Assembly (NCBI RefSeq): GCF_003634575.1
Contig: NZ_RBLJ01000001.1
Span: 186,001-250,000 of the forward strand
Source of the DNA: Photorhabdus asymbiotica
GTDB lineage: Bacteria > Pseudomonadota > Gammaproteobacteria > Enterobacterales > Enterobacteriaceae
Reading direction: 5' to 3'
DNA length: 64,000 bases
The position numbers were made by a program, and so were the translations under genes. Positions 8,607 through 16,601 of the stretch are shown piece by piece; position 1 is the stretch's first letter; every line of letters starts with the position of its first letter. The notes beneath the pieces were generated by a model. It was not told the origin of the DNA. It made no database searches and saw nothing but the letters and a program-made list of their open reading frames with translations.

Positions 8607-8852
8607 TTAAGAGTATTTTCCTTCAAACATATCAATAACTTCGGTGCTGTTCATATCGTCAAAATTGGCTGGAACGCTACCTTTGCCTTTGAGAAAACCG
8701 AGCTTACGCTTAGGTTTATCTTCTCTGTATGCGATGACTTTAACCAATGCATGACCATTCTTGGCGATCACTATGGGCTCACCAGTGCGAACAACTTCCT
8801 GGATAATTCTGGACAAGTTAGTTTTCGCGTCGTAGATGTTAATCTTTTCCAT
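8607..8852 (-). CDS. Phd/YefM-type antitoxin, orphan
   Basis: The 81-residue protein starts MEKINIYDAKTNLSRIIQEV and continues RTGEPIVIAKNGHALVKVIAY, the classic prevent-host-death antitoxin fold that binds DNA as a dimer and autoregulates. The C-terminal tail (GFLKGKGSVPANFDD) resembles those paired with VapC-like PIN toxins. The start at 8852 is preceded by AAGAGGTC; a 19-residue longer reading is unlikely. The toxin gene would be expected directly downstream, but the sequence there is an ERIC fragment 24 bp past the stop. The toxin therefore appears to have been lost. Confidence 0.8.
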   Translation of the reverse strand: MEKINIYDAKTNLSRIIQEVVRTGEPIVIAKNGHALVKVIAYREDKPKRKLGFLKGKGSVPANFDDMNSTEVIDMFEGKYS

Positions 8853-9131
8853 AAAATGACCTCTTGTTGTATATATTTTAATCATAGCCATTTTTGTTGG
8901 TCTAGTCAATTTGGTTAGACTAATGATTTGCTTAAAACAGGCAGAGGCTGGAAATATCTTTATTAGCAGTGATGCAGAAAAATAATATTAAAAGTGAAAA
9001 CACAAATCGTTAAATATAATTAGCTCGGAAATGGAGTTCTCACTCCTGATTATAGTTATTATTTGGAATATAAAGTCCAATAAAATTAGATGCCAGACTG
9101 AATATCCAAACGATAAATTTATTCTCATGCT
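8853..9131. other. Intergenic copy of a MIY downstream region
   Basis: No gene is seen. The segment about 8945-9110 parallels 7340-7510 and includes a decayed version of the terminator hairpin (around GGAAATGGAGTTCTCACTCC), downstream of MIY copy 3. Confidence 0.5.
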
Positions 9132-9416
9132 TTATTTCAAAGGATATATCCAATGATCACTATCCTCAACATCTCTACCGTAACCAGTAATATCTTTATC
9201 ATGAATAACAATGTTGCTATTTGATAAAACAAAATACGGCTTTGGCTCTGCCTCACCTTCCCGTATTATTGACATTACAAAACCGCGACCATCAGTACGA
9301 TCCCAACCCTCTACCAATCCAGGATTAATATTAAAATACCCTGTACCACCTTTTTTCCCCCATTTATTAATTGCAACTAGAACCAGCTTATTTGAAGCAT
9401 TCTTGACATAAATCAT
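9132..9416 (-). CDS. MIY-family small protein, copy 3
   Basis: This 94-residue protein starts MIYVKNASNKLVLVAINKWG and has the family core YFNINPGLVEGWDRTDGRG and FVMSIIREG. GGGGGG lies just before the ATG at 9416. It is the closest paralog of copy 2, and their upstream DNA is shared. In this copy an ERIC has inserted 28 bp upstream of the start codon, between the gene and its ancestral promoter region, so its expression is probably altered. The function is unknown. Confidence 0.65.
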   Translation of the reverse strand: MIYVKNASNKLVLVAINKWGKKGGTGYFNINPGLVEGWDRTDGRGFVMSIIREGEAEPKPYFVLSNSNIVIHDKDITGYGRDVEDSDHWIYPLK

Positions 9417-9444
9417 ATTACCCCCCATTATATCGACGTAGATT

Positions 9445-9571
9445 TATACCCGTCATCTTTCAAGTTGCCTCTTTGTTGGCTGCACTCACTCACCCCGGTC
9501 ACAGAGTTATCTATGCTACCGGGGATTCGCTCCCTGGCCGTCGCGATGCATCTTGAAATCCATTGGGTATA
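9445..9571. repeat. ERIC element with reconstructable empty site
   Basis: This is a complete 127-bp ERIC (TATACCC to GGGTATA) upstream of MIY copy 3. The same region upstream of MIY copy 2 lacks it (GATTTATATAGAACTG at 8270-8284), which shows that the insertion used a TA and duplicated it. Confidence 0.92.
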
Positions 9572-9841
9572 TATAGAACTGATTCAACAACACCCTAATA
9601 TGTACCACAATGAAATTAAGTTAAGTTAAGTTAAGTTAAGTATAGATAAAAAAAAACCAACACAACGATTATTTGTGTGGTTCTCATCAAATTTTTAGAC
9701 CTAGAAAAGAAAACACCTAAAATATTAAATTACATTAATTGGATTAATGAAAATATTTTCGAGATAAATTTAGCAACTTAATATTATATTTTTGTAAATA
9801 TAATAATTGTCATTAATATATATTTACAACAATTTCCTATC
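9572..9841. repeat. Duplicated upstream region, unit 2
   Basis: This segment is nearly the same as 8275-8531. Here the TTAAG pentamer is present five times in a row (9616-9640) against two in unit 1. The similarity ends at CAATTTCCTATCA, where a truncated gene begins. Confidence 0.85.
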
Positions 9842-9846
9842 AACAG

Positions 9847-10017
9847 ATGCCATCCGCTTTTTCTGTTGAGATAAAATATGTAGATCAATCAGGGCTAAAA
9901 ACTATACACGCTACAGGTCCGGGTGATTGCATGATCCATGGAGGAGGAGCGGGAATAGACCAAATAAGATATAAAAGTTTCTCTACAGGACAAAATATTA
10001 TAGTTACTTGGGATTAA
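9847..10017 (+). pseudogene. Truncated copy of the small beta-rich protein gene
   Basis: The 56-codon frame starts MPSAFSVEIKY and ends FKSFSTGQ-like (RYKSFSTGQNIIVTWD). It matches the C-terminal half of the protein at 11247-11534 (APSAFGVEIEY, TGPGSHQI, RFKSYSIGQVIRITYNG). The N-terminal half is missing: the sequence upstream is the duplicated MIY region, so a recombination at about 9842 removed it. No ribosome-binding site is evident. It is probably not functional. Confidence 0.65.
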
Positions 10018-10023
10018 TAGTAA

Positions 10024-10150
10024 TATACCCAATAGATTTCAAGTTGCAGCGCGGCGGCAAGTGAACGAATCCCCAGGAGCATAGATAACTATGTGACTGG
10101 GGTGAGTGAAAGCAGCCAACAAAGCAGCAACTTGAAGGATGAAGGGTATA
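10024..10150. repeat. ERIC element
   Basis: This is a complete 127-bp ERIC, TATACCC to GGGTATA, located 74 bp upstream of the first lipoprotein gene. It starts 7 bp after the stop of the truncated gene. Confidence 0.92.
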
Positions 10151-10224
10151 TACTATTAACAGCCCTACTTGAATCTTAAGTGGGGCCCTATGCAACCGTT
10201 CAATCATGACAGGAGCAAAAAATT

Positions 10225-10626
10225 ATGAAAAATTTATTTGCTATTATGATACTTCTCTCTGCAATGGTAGGGTGTTCAGATAAAGGTAATCGAAATAAAC
10301 TAGTTCAAGCAGAAGAAGGGTTAAAATTTGAATTTTCATCCGGTGATAAATTTCTCTTAACCCAAGCATGTACCGATCAAATCGATTATTTAGGACCGCA
10401 CAATGGAATGAATAGTGTGTTATCAGTAGTAGTGAAAAAAGATGAACAATGTTTTCCCCAATTTAATGCTCTAATCAAGAAAAACATCGGAACCTCAATG
10501 ACAATATCATTCAGAGGTGTTCATGTGGTCACTGCGACTATTCAAACCGCTCTAATTCCTTCATTCAGAATGAGTACAAAAAATGAAAAACAAGCCATAA
10601 GTATTTTGAACACATTAAAAAATTAA
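10225..10626 (+). CDS. Small lipoprotein, paralog A
   Basis: The 133-residue protein starts MKNLFAIMILLSAMVGCSDK, a signal peptide with lipobox MVGC, so it should be lipid-anchored in the envelope. The mature part has two further cysteines (TQACTDQ and DEQCFPQ) and the pattern F-L-L-T-x-A-C and KKNIGTSMTISFRGVHV. The next gene encodes a paralog of nearly the same length and cysteine layout. AGGAG precedes the start. The function is unknown; small envelope lipoproteins of this kind can be immunity proteins, but nothing here shows that. Confidence 0.75.
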   Translation: MKNLFAIMILLSAMVGCSDKGNRNKLVQAEEGLKFEFSSGDKFLLTQACTDQIDYLGPHNGMNSVLSVVVKKDEQCFPQFNALIKKNIGTSMTISFRGVHVVTATIQTALIPSFRMSTKNEKQAISILNTLKN

Positions 10627-10785
10627 ATGGATTGCCTTAAGTAGTTTTTAAAATAGTAGAACACCAGGAGCCCAGTCCAATTTAAAAGATATATCCAATC
10701 TAAACATCACAATTGCTTGCGCAAAAGAACTTATTTTGGTAACTATAATTGAGAACACTAATGTCAAAAATGAGGGCAAACCGCT

Positions 10786-11178
10786 ATGACTAAGTTAATT
10801 CTTATACTATCTACTATTCTTGGTCTTACAGGGTGTGTTTCACAAAAAAAAACACTTTCCCTTGATTATATAGCAGGTAATGAAACATTCCATTTATCTA
10901 AGCCGTGTATAGAACAGGCTCTTTCCGCAAGAGAAACTGGTGATCAGTTATCTGTGAATTCCAATAATGTTTTTATTAAGGTTAAAAAAGGATTGAATTG
11001 TAATGATAGGTTCAAGCTTTTTTTAGAAAAAAACTTAGGGAAAGAGATGTTCATTTATTTTGACGGTAAGCCAGTAATAAAAACAAGAATTGTTTCTATG
11101 TTTTCTCCAGAAAAGGGGTTTTATCAAGCAGTTGAATCGAAAACATTATCAGATGAAATTCTTAAACATCTGAATTAA
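10786..11178 (+). CDS. Small lipoprotein, paralog B
   Basis: The 130-residue protein starts MTKLILILSTILGLTGCVSQ, with lipobox LTGC. It aligns with paralog A along its length: FHLSKPCIEQ against FLLTQACTDQ, GLNCNDRFKLFLEKNLGKEM against the equivalent KKNIGTSM segment, and a final amphipathic helix ending in LKHLN or LNTLKN. Both keep two mature cysteines, which could form a disulfide. GAGGG is 9 bases before the ATG. The 159-bp gap from paralog A contains no clear terminator, so they may be cotranscribed. Confidence 0.75.
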   Translation: MTKLILILSTILGLTGCVSQKKTLSLDYIAGNETFHLSKPCIEQALSARETGDQLSVNSNNVFIKVKKGLNCNDRFKLFLEKNLGKEMFIYFDGKPVIKTRIVSMFSPEKGFYQAVESKTLSDEILKHLN

Positions 11179-11183
11179 TAAAA

Positions 11184-11242
11184 AGCCTATAGTTGTTACC
11201 TTTTGGGTTTTATTCATCTTGAAAAAAGGTAAACCATAGGCT
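11184..11242. terminator. Bidirectional terminator with long stem
   Basis: AGCCTATAGTTGTTACCTTTT pairs, with few mismatches, with AAAAAGGTAAACCATAGGCT across a 20-nt loop. It lies between convergent genes, the lipoprotein (stop 11178) and the small protein (stop 11247), and can serve both. Confidence 0.65.
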
Positions 11243-11246
11243 CACT

Positions 11247-11534
11247 TTAACCGTTATAGGTAATCCTAATAACTTGGCCTATAGAATAGCTTTTAAACCT
11301 AATGCGATCTGTACCTGCACCATAATTATCTGTAATTTGATGTGAACCAGGTCCTGTTGTATTTACCCGTTTCACTCCAGACTGTATTGGATATTCAATT
11401 TCAACGCCAAAAGCTGATGGAGCCATTGATTCAGTATCAAAACTCACAGTATATACTGAACGTCCCGAATGAGGTAGAAGATCGACCCATGGACCCCATG
11501 TCAATGGTGGTGCCCAACCTTGTTTCACTGTCAT
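11247..11534 (-). CDS. Small beta-rich protein of unknown function
   Basis: The 95-residue protein begins MTVKQGWAPPLTWGPWVDLL and ends RFKSYSIGQVIRITYNG. It has no signal peptide, no cysteines and a high content of alternating hydrophobic residues, which suggests a beta-sandwich. I do not recognise the family. A strong ribosome-binding site (GGAAGGAGG) precedes the ATG, and a perfect 16-bp palindrome lies about 90 bp upstream, so the gene looks well expressed and regulated. A truncated paralog is at 9847-10017. It is the last gene before the island boundary. Confidence 0.7.
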   Translation of the reverse strand: MTVKQGWAPPLTWGPWVDLLPHSGRSVYTVSFDTESMAPSAFGVEIEYPIQSGVKRVNTTGPGSHQITDNYGAGTDRIRFKSYSIGQVIRITYNG

Positions 11535-11620
11535 AAAAACCTCCTTCCAAAACCGTTATTAATGGTCTTTATAAGAATAGACTATTACTATATATATGCA
11601 CGTTTTTTTATGTATTTTGT

Positions 11621-11636
11621 AGTGATATATATCACT
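11621..11636. promoter_or_regulatory. Perfect palindrome upstream of the small protein gene
   Basis: AGTGATATATATCACT is a perfect inverted repeat with the GTGA-N6-TCAC core of CRP/FNR-family sites, though the outer bases (A and T) differ from the CRP consensus. It lies 87 bp upstream of the start at 11534. Confidence 0.45.
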
Positions 11637-11722
11637 CCTTTGTGTTGTTTACATATTTTACACAGCTGTAAAACTGATGTATTCCTTCGATCTGATATAA
11701 AGTGCTTTGCCAACCATTTACA

Positions 11723-11761
11723 TATCTACTCCCGTTTTAACCTCTGCGCATAACGCTGCGC
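11723..11761. repeat. Left 39-bp direct repeat (att-like)
   Basis: These 39 bp are identical, in the same orientation, to 24611-24649, where they encode the last 11 codons and stop of yfeH. Sequence on either side of the two copies is unrelated. This is the pattern left by integration at a gene 3' end. Confidence 0.85.
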
Positions 11762-11888
11762 CTATACTTTCCAACCCAAAAACCGAGTCTTAATCATCTA
11801 ACACCCACTGAGATGAATTGTCTTATACAAATCTGAGGTTAGGTTATGTAAGCGATACCCACTTGGATTAAGATACTCATACTGAATT

Positions 11889-13232
11889 CTAAGACACATT
11901 AATAGTTCTCTGCCATTTTTCTCCAATCACTCGAAAGGTTGAAAGGACCGCTTTTACCATGTCTTCCACCATTGGTGCAGCGAAAGCCAAGAACAAAGGT
12001 AAATCTGTATAGAAAAGTACTATGTAACAAACAGGTATACCAAAGAACCATGCTGCTACCATATCTATAATGATAATAAAACGATTGTCTCCCCCACTCC
12101 TGAGGGCGCCAACGATATTTATCGTTGAAAGTGACTTGATAACAATAGTAACTAATACAATAATATAAGCATCATGAATAAAGTCGATAGACCTTTGTGA
12201 TAACTCAGGATAAAAGGATAAAATAAACCCATTTAGCAGATAGAGCAGGACTGCAAGTGGTAAAGCAAATGCCAAACCTAACACCATACACAAACGTGAT
12301 ATAACCGTGGCTCTTTCATACTCCTTTTTGCCTAACGCTTCACTTATTACGATCCCTCCGGCGATTGCAATCCCCCAATAAGAAATATGGGCTAGGTTAG
12401 TAATTGAGGAAATCACCGCAGCTGAAGCCACCAAGTCTTTGCCTTGAAAAGCAATTATTAAAGTGTATAGATTCATACTCGCCGCCCAAAGTAAAGCATT
12501 TATAGCTTGCGCACCTCCTATATTCAGCAACTCTCTAGAGGATTTGCACCTATAATTAAACTTGTAAAAGTCAAGGTACAATCCATTGTACTTTTTTAAT
12601 AGAAAGAATATGATTAGCCCTATTTCTACTAACTTTGAAAGAATTGAGCCCAATGCAGCTCCAATAAATCCAAGTCCATCCACATCAGCTATGCCAAAAA
12701 CCAAAAAATAGCTGAAAAAGATATTGGAAACAACACCACTTGCAGATATCAAAAACGCTAACGATGTGTTACCGAGCGCATTGAGAAGACCTATATAGAC
12801 TTGAATGATGGCAGACGCCAAAATTGTATATGAAATGACATCAAGGTAGTCTATTGCTTTAGAGGTGTAATCCTCCTCTCCCCAAAAAAACAAAATAACT
12901 TCTTCGTTAAACAGCTTAACAATAGAAAAAATGAAAAATGATAAAGTAAGACTAAGTACAAGCCCATTAGTCACAATCAATTTTAGAGTGTTTGGCAAGT
13001 GCTTATTTTGAGCAATTATAACTGATACTGAATTTGAGAAAGAGTAGACTACACTCAAAAAAACTAACACAATACTAGTTGCCAGTCCCATTCCAGCTAG
13101 CTCTTCTGTGCCTATATACCCAATCATTATTGTGTCGATAATTGACATCGAAGTAAACAATATCGACTGAGCCATAATCGGCAACGCAAGCTTAATTATT
13201 CGATAAGTATCAGTGGTTACGCGAGACGTCAT
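11889..13232 (-). CDS. MATE-family efflux transporter
   Basis: The 447-residue protein has about 12 hydrophobic segments in two similar halves and the MATE opening LALPIMAQSILFTSMSIIDTIMIGYIG. MATE proteins export drugs or metabolites using Na+ or H+ gradients across the inner membrane. It is the last gene of the island operon, overlaps the preceding glycosyltransferase by 4 bp (ATGA) and has GAGGCGGAA upstream. In this setting I infer that it exports the product made by the cluster and thereby also protects the producer. No modifying resistance enzyme is seen in the cluster. Confidence 0.85.
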   Translation of the reverse strand: MTSRVTTDTYRIIKLALPIMAQSILFTSMSIIDTIMIGYIGTEELAGMGLATSIVLVFLSVVYSFSNSVSVIIAQNKHLPNTLKLIVTNGLVLSLTLSFFIFSIVKLFNEEVILFFWGEEDYTSKAIDYLDVISYTILASAIIQVYIGLLNALGNTSLAFLISASGVVSNIFFSYFLVFGIADVDGLGFIGAALGSILSKLVEIGLIIFFLLKKYNGLYLDFYKFNYRCKSSRELLNIGGAQAINALLWAASMNLYTLIIAFQGKDLVASAAVISSITNLAHISYWGIAIAGGIVISEALGKKEYERATVISRLCMVLGLAFALPLAVLLYLLNGFILSFYPELSQRSIDFIHDAYIIVLVTIVIKSLSTINIVGALRSGGDNRFIIIIDMVAAWFFGIPVCYIVLFYTDLPLFLAFAAPMVEDMVKAVLSTFRVIGEKWQRTINVS

Positions 13233-14092
13233 TGGTTCCGCCTCAAAACTGATCTTTGACGAAGTACCTCTTCAATCCCCCAATATTCATGCTGTAATAA
13301 CAGGTATGTTTCATCTAGTAAATGCTTAGAGTGTATATATTCAAAGGCATTAAAGTTAGATTTCTTTTTACTGACAACGTCTTCTGATTGAGGGATATGC
13401 ATCGAAGCTGATTCAAAAACGAAACTAAATATTGCTCCCTCTTTCATAAGTCTAATACCCAACTCGATATCCTCTCCTCCCCAAGATCTGAACGACTCAT
13501 CAAATCCAGATATAGAGTTGAAGAGAGACTTGTGTATAGCTATTACCCCACCCCAGCAATACACCCATGGAGCACGTAAGTTCCGCATATCCATATCATG
13601 ATATGAAAGATGATAGATTCTAGGATCAAGAAAAGTGGAAGTTGAGATATATAGTTTTAATGCACCTTCGACTCCATAATTTTCAATATCGCTAAGAATG
13701 ATTTTCTTGTTGTCAGGGCAGTTAGTGATTCCGTAAATATTTCCTAGAGACACACAGCATTTATCACACAAAGAAGGTTCGATAATACTCGAAACAGCAT
13801 TTTTTTCTAGATATATTCCACAATCAACGAACAATAAAACTTCACCACTGGCAATCCTTGCTCCTCGGTTTCTAGCTAATGACACTTGAAATCCTTCATC
13901 CCTTTGAGAAACGACAATTATTTCATGCATGCAATTAATATTATTTACATTTATGGGCTCGTCTGAACCGTCATCAACTATCACCACCTCCAATTCAACC
14001 TTATTTGATAGTATTTGATTATCTAAAGATGCTATAGTCGATAGTAATTGAATCGTATTATTATAACAAGGAATGATAATACTGATAATCAT
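13229..14092 (-). CDS. Family 2 glycosyltransferase with galactosyltransferase-type C-terminus
   Basis: The 287-residue protein starts MIISIIIPCYNNTIQLL, followed by VVIVDDGSDEP (nucleotide-sugar binding), VSLARNRGARIASGEVLLFVD (the DxD-like region) and SWGGEDIELGIRL, the conserved motif of the glycosyltransferase 7 C-terminal domain. It is a cytoplasmic GT-A enzyme, and donor and acceptor cannot be read. It resembles the enzyme at 17689 in layout (APWVY/APWVF, then WGGEDI), so the two are paralogs that probably attach different sugars. It sits between the inositol-phosphatase and exporter genes. Confidence 0.85.
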   Translation of the reverse strand: MIISIIIPCYNNTIQLLSTIASLDNQILSNKVELEVVIVDDGSDEPINVNNINCMHEIIVVSQRDEGFQVSLARNRGARIASGEVLLFVDCGIYLEKNAVSSIIEPSLCDKCCVSLGNIYGITNCPDNKKIILSDIENYGVEGALKLYISTSTFLDPRIYHLSYHDMDMRNLRAPWVYCWGGVIAIHKSLFNSISGFDESFRSWGGEDIELGIRLMKEGAIFSFVFESASMHIPQSEDVVSKKKSNFNAFEYIHSKHLLDETYLLLQHEYWGIEEVLRQRSVLRRNQ

Positions 14093-14103
14093 AATAAGCC
14101 AGC

Positions 14104-14889
14104 CTAAAATATCTCACTTTTAATCATTTTTACAATATCATGCCTACCACATATTAATGCTTGAGCACTGCTTATATCACTAAAAGAATAATGTACCTGA
14201 AAGCCTGCCTCCTTTAATATAATATATCCCGCTGCGACATCCCATTGATACAAATTTAGCTCAAAGAACGCAAGCAGACGGTTTGCAGCAACGTATGACA
14301 TACAGAGAGCTGCGCTACCATTTCTATAGGGCAAGTAGCCAAACTCAAGTAAACTTGTTAATACTTTTGAAATTTTCCTCTTGTCATCACGATAAGACGT
14401 ACCAAACGCTAAGTAAGGCATAGGACTATGCTCCTGCTCTACAAACGGCTGGGCGCTTGCAGATAATCTTGTGGAATTTAAGAAAGCTCCTTGAGCATGG
14501 TAAGCACTAAAACATTCTTTACGAATTGGATCGTAAATTAAACCAAATAATATGCTGCCTTTCCTAAAGGCAGCAATAGATATACACCATCCAAACACAC
14601 CTGTGGAAAAGCTATGAGTTCCGTCAATTGGATCAATTAGCCAGATATATTCGCTTGTATCTGTAAAGTGATGAAAGGAAGACTCTTCAGAAACAATCGT
14701 ATCACTAGGAAATATATCTGAAATGGAGCTTTTTATATACTCATCTACAATCAGGTCAGCACTGGTAAGCACATCTCCTTCTTTTTTATGTTCACATATA
14801 AAAGCTAGGTTGTTGAACATTTCTAGTGCAATATTTCCTGCATCTGCAATAACTTGCTTGGCATGTACAAACCTTTCATCCTTTAGCAT
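14104..14889 (-). CDS. Inositol monophosphatase family protein
   Basis: The 261-residue protein has the metal-binding motifs of the family: EES (VSEESSFHH), LIDPIDGTHSFSTG (usual form DPxDGTxNF) and WDVAAGYIILKEAG. Members remove phosphate from inositol phosphates, 3'-phosphoadenosine compounds or fructose bisphosphate. With an inositol-phosphate synthase gene two genes upstream, the obvious role is hydrolysis of myo-inositol-1-phosphate to free myo-inositol. It could alternatively dephosphorylate a later phosphorylated intermediate, as known in some aminoglycoside routes. The length is normal for the family. Confidence 0.85.
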   Translation of the reverse strand: MLKDERFVHAKQVIADAGNIALEMFNNLAFICEHKKEGDVLTSADLIVDEYIKSSISDIFPSDTIVSEESSFHHFTDTSEYIWLIDPIDGTHSFSTGVFGWCISIAAFRKGSILFGLIYDPIRKECFSAYHAQGAFLNSTRLSASAQPFVEQEHSPMPYLAFGTSYRDDKRKISKVLTSLLEFGYLPYRNGSAALCMSYVAANRLLAFFELNLYQWDVAAGYIILKEAGFQVHYSFSDISSAQALICGRHDIVKMIKSEIF

Positions 14890-14895
14890 ACTTCT

Positions 14896-16587
14896 CTACT
14901 TCCTATGAATGAGATAGTTATCTATAATTAAAAAATCCAGCTTGCTTTCCCTATAGAAATTAATCGCATCTTCGGGAGTTTCTACAATGGGAGTGTCCTT
15001 GCCATTAAAGGAGGTATTCAGCAAAATTGGGACATCTGTAAGTTTGTAGAACTCATTAATAAGATTATAGTAGTTTCTGTTTAATTCTCTAGTCACTGTT
15101 TGAACGCGAGCAGTTCCATCGACATGTACTACCGCACCAATTTGCTCTGATTTCTCCGGTATTACTTGTGAAACCTTGATCATATAATCGCTATCTTCAT
15201 TGCCAGGCTTAAAGAAGTCTGAATACCTATCCTTTAAAATTGAAGGCGCGAATGGACGAAATTCTTCACGATTCTTGATTGCAATGTTGATATAATCAAG
15301 CATCTCTTTTCTTCTTGGATCAGCTAATATACTCCTGTTCCCCAAAGCCCGAGGTCCAAATTCAGATCCCTTTCTAAAACACCCGACTACCTTTCCCTCA
15401 CTAATATGCTTTGCGACAACTTCTTCCAAATTACCCGGCTTAGTTATTACATAGTTGTCATCCAAGTATTTGCATAGACTAGACTCAGAGGTATCATACT
15501 TTATGCCAAAATATGGGTTTCCATTAAATGGGACTTTTTCTTTATTAAGTACTTTCATCCAACCGTAATAACATGCTCCTATTGCAAGGCCATTATCACC
15601 AGCAGCTGGCTGAATATAAACATTCTTGAATGGCGTATTCTGCGTTATTTTACCATTAGCTACCGCGTTTAGTGCTAATCCACCCGCATAACATAAGTTA
15701 TCTGACGAGTACATTTCGTAGTATTCATTAAGCAGATAAAATAAAGCTTCTTCAGTTTGTTCTTGCACCCATTTAGCTAAATCAGCACAATACTGGAAAT
15801 TATCCTTGATGTTTGTATCTTTTAGGCCCAAGTTCTCAATTAGATCATAGTTTATCTTGACCCTGGCATCCTTCATCAGAAATAGTTCGCCCGAGAATCT
15901 TCCACTTTTACCATATGGTGCCAAGCCCATTAATTTGCCTTCGTTGAAGTCGTTACCGAATACAAACTTACTTGCACCTCCATATAGCCCACCTATGGAA
16001 TGTTCGATATCATAAGGCGCAATTTTATATCTATTTAGGTCATTAAAATTAAATCTTGAGTAATCTTTAAATACTGGTATTACATTATTATTAAAGAATT
16101 TATAGTAGCTCTCCTTTTCAAAATAGTCGATATAGTCCGATTTAGATAATTTTGCTATATCGCTGGGAACTAGTCTTATGTCATGATCTAGGCAACTATC
16201 AATACTTCCTCCCATGCCATCGCATACAATCACGGCAGACTCTGAAAATGGAGAAGTGCCAACTGCACTGTATGCGTGCGCAATATGGTGACCAATTCTA
16301 ACAATGGGGAGGTACTCAGGTATAATTCTACCTCGACGTTTGATTACATCATCAGGCTTGTGTTTTTCATTTACCGTATATTTCTCAACAAATAGATCTA
16401 CATCCTTAAAAGTGATTCCTGCTGCGTTTAAGCAATACCTTATAGCATCATTATCATTAAATCCATCATGCTTAATCTTCGTGAGCCTTTCTTTTTCAAT
16501 ACCAACGATGATCTTACCATTCTTCATTAAGCATGCTGATCCGTCATGTGATAACCCAGAACCTAAAACATAAATTGGCTTGTTCAT
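14896..16587 (-). CDS. O-carbamoyltransferase (NodU/CmcH/TobZ family), short form
   Basis: The 563-residue protein has the Kae1-like N-terminal domain (VLGSGLSHDGSACLMKNGK, then GIEKERLTKIKHDG; metal ligands in RIGHHIAHAYSA and VCDGMGG) and the YrdC-like C-terminal domain (EFGPRALGNRSILADPR, ILLNTSFNGKDTPIVETPEDA). The family makes carbamoyl adenylate from carbamoyl phosphate and ATP and transfers the carbamoyl group to a sugar hydroxyl. The start at 16587 follows GAGGGGAACT; a TTG at 16599 overlaps that site. It is the first of two different carbamoyltransferases in the operon. Confidence 0.88.
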   Translation of the reverse strand: MNKPIYVLGSGLSHDGSACLMKNGKIIVGIEKERLTKIKHDGFNDNDAIRYCLNAAGITFKDVDLFVEKYTVNEKHKPDDVIKRRGRIIPEYLPIVRIGHHIAHAYSAVGTSPFSESAVIVCDGMGGSIDSCLDHDIRLVPSDIAKLSKSDYIDYFEKESYYKFFNNNVIPVFKDYSRFNFNDLNRYKIAPYDIEHSIGGLYGGASKFVFGNDFNEGKLMGLAPYGKSGRFSGELFLMKDARVKINYDLIENLGLKDTNIKDNFQYCADLAKWVQEQTEEALFYLLNEYYEMYSSDNLCYAGGLALNAVANGKITQNTPFKNVYIQPAAGDNGLAIGACYYGWMKVLNKEKVPFNGNPYFGIKYDTSESSLCKYLDDNYVITKPGNLEEVVAKHISEGKVVGCFRKGSEFGPRALGNRSILADPRRKEMLDYINIAIKNREEFRPFAPSILKDRYSDFFKPGNEDSDYMIKVSQVIPEKSEQIGAVVHVDGTARVQTVTRELNRNYYNLINEFYKLTDVPILLNTSFNGKDTPIVETPEDAINFYRESKLDFLIIDNYLIHRK

Positions 16588-16601
16588 AGTTCCCCTCAAA
16601 C

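Larger units (their letters stand above)
11535..11888. other. Intergenic region containing the left island boundary
   Basis: No gene is supported. It holds the promoter region of the small protein gene, the left 39-bp repeat at 11723-11761, and about 130 bp of AT-rich sequence before the end of the MATE gene. I saw no clear terminator for the island operon. Confidence 0.6.

Noticed and set aside
11520-11753. A 77-codon plus-strand frame ending in the left 39-bp repeat
   Set aside because: It overlaps the promoter of the minus-strand small protein gene, has odd composition and only gains its ending from the duplicated yfeH tail.
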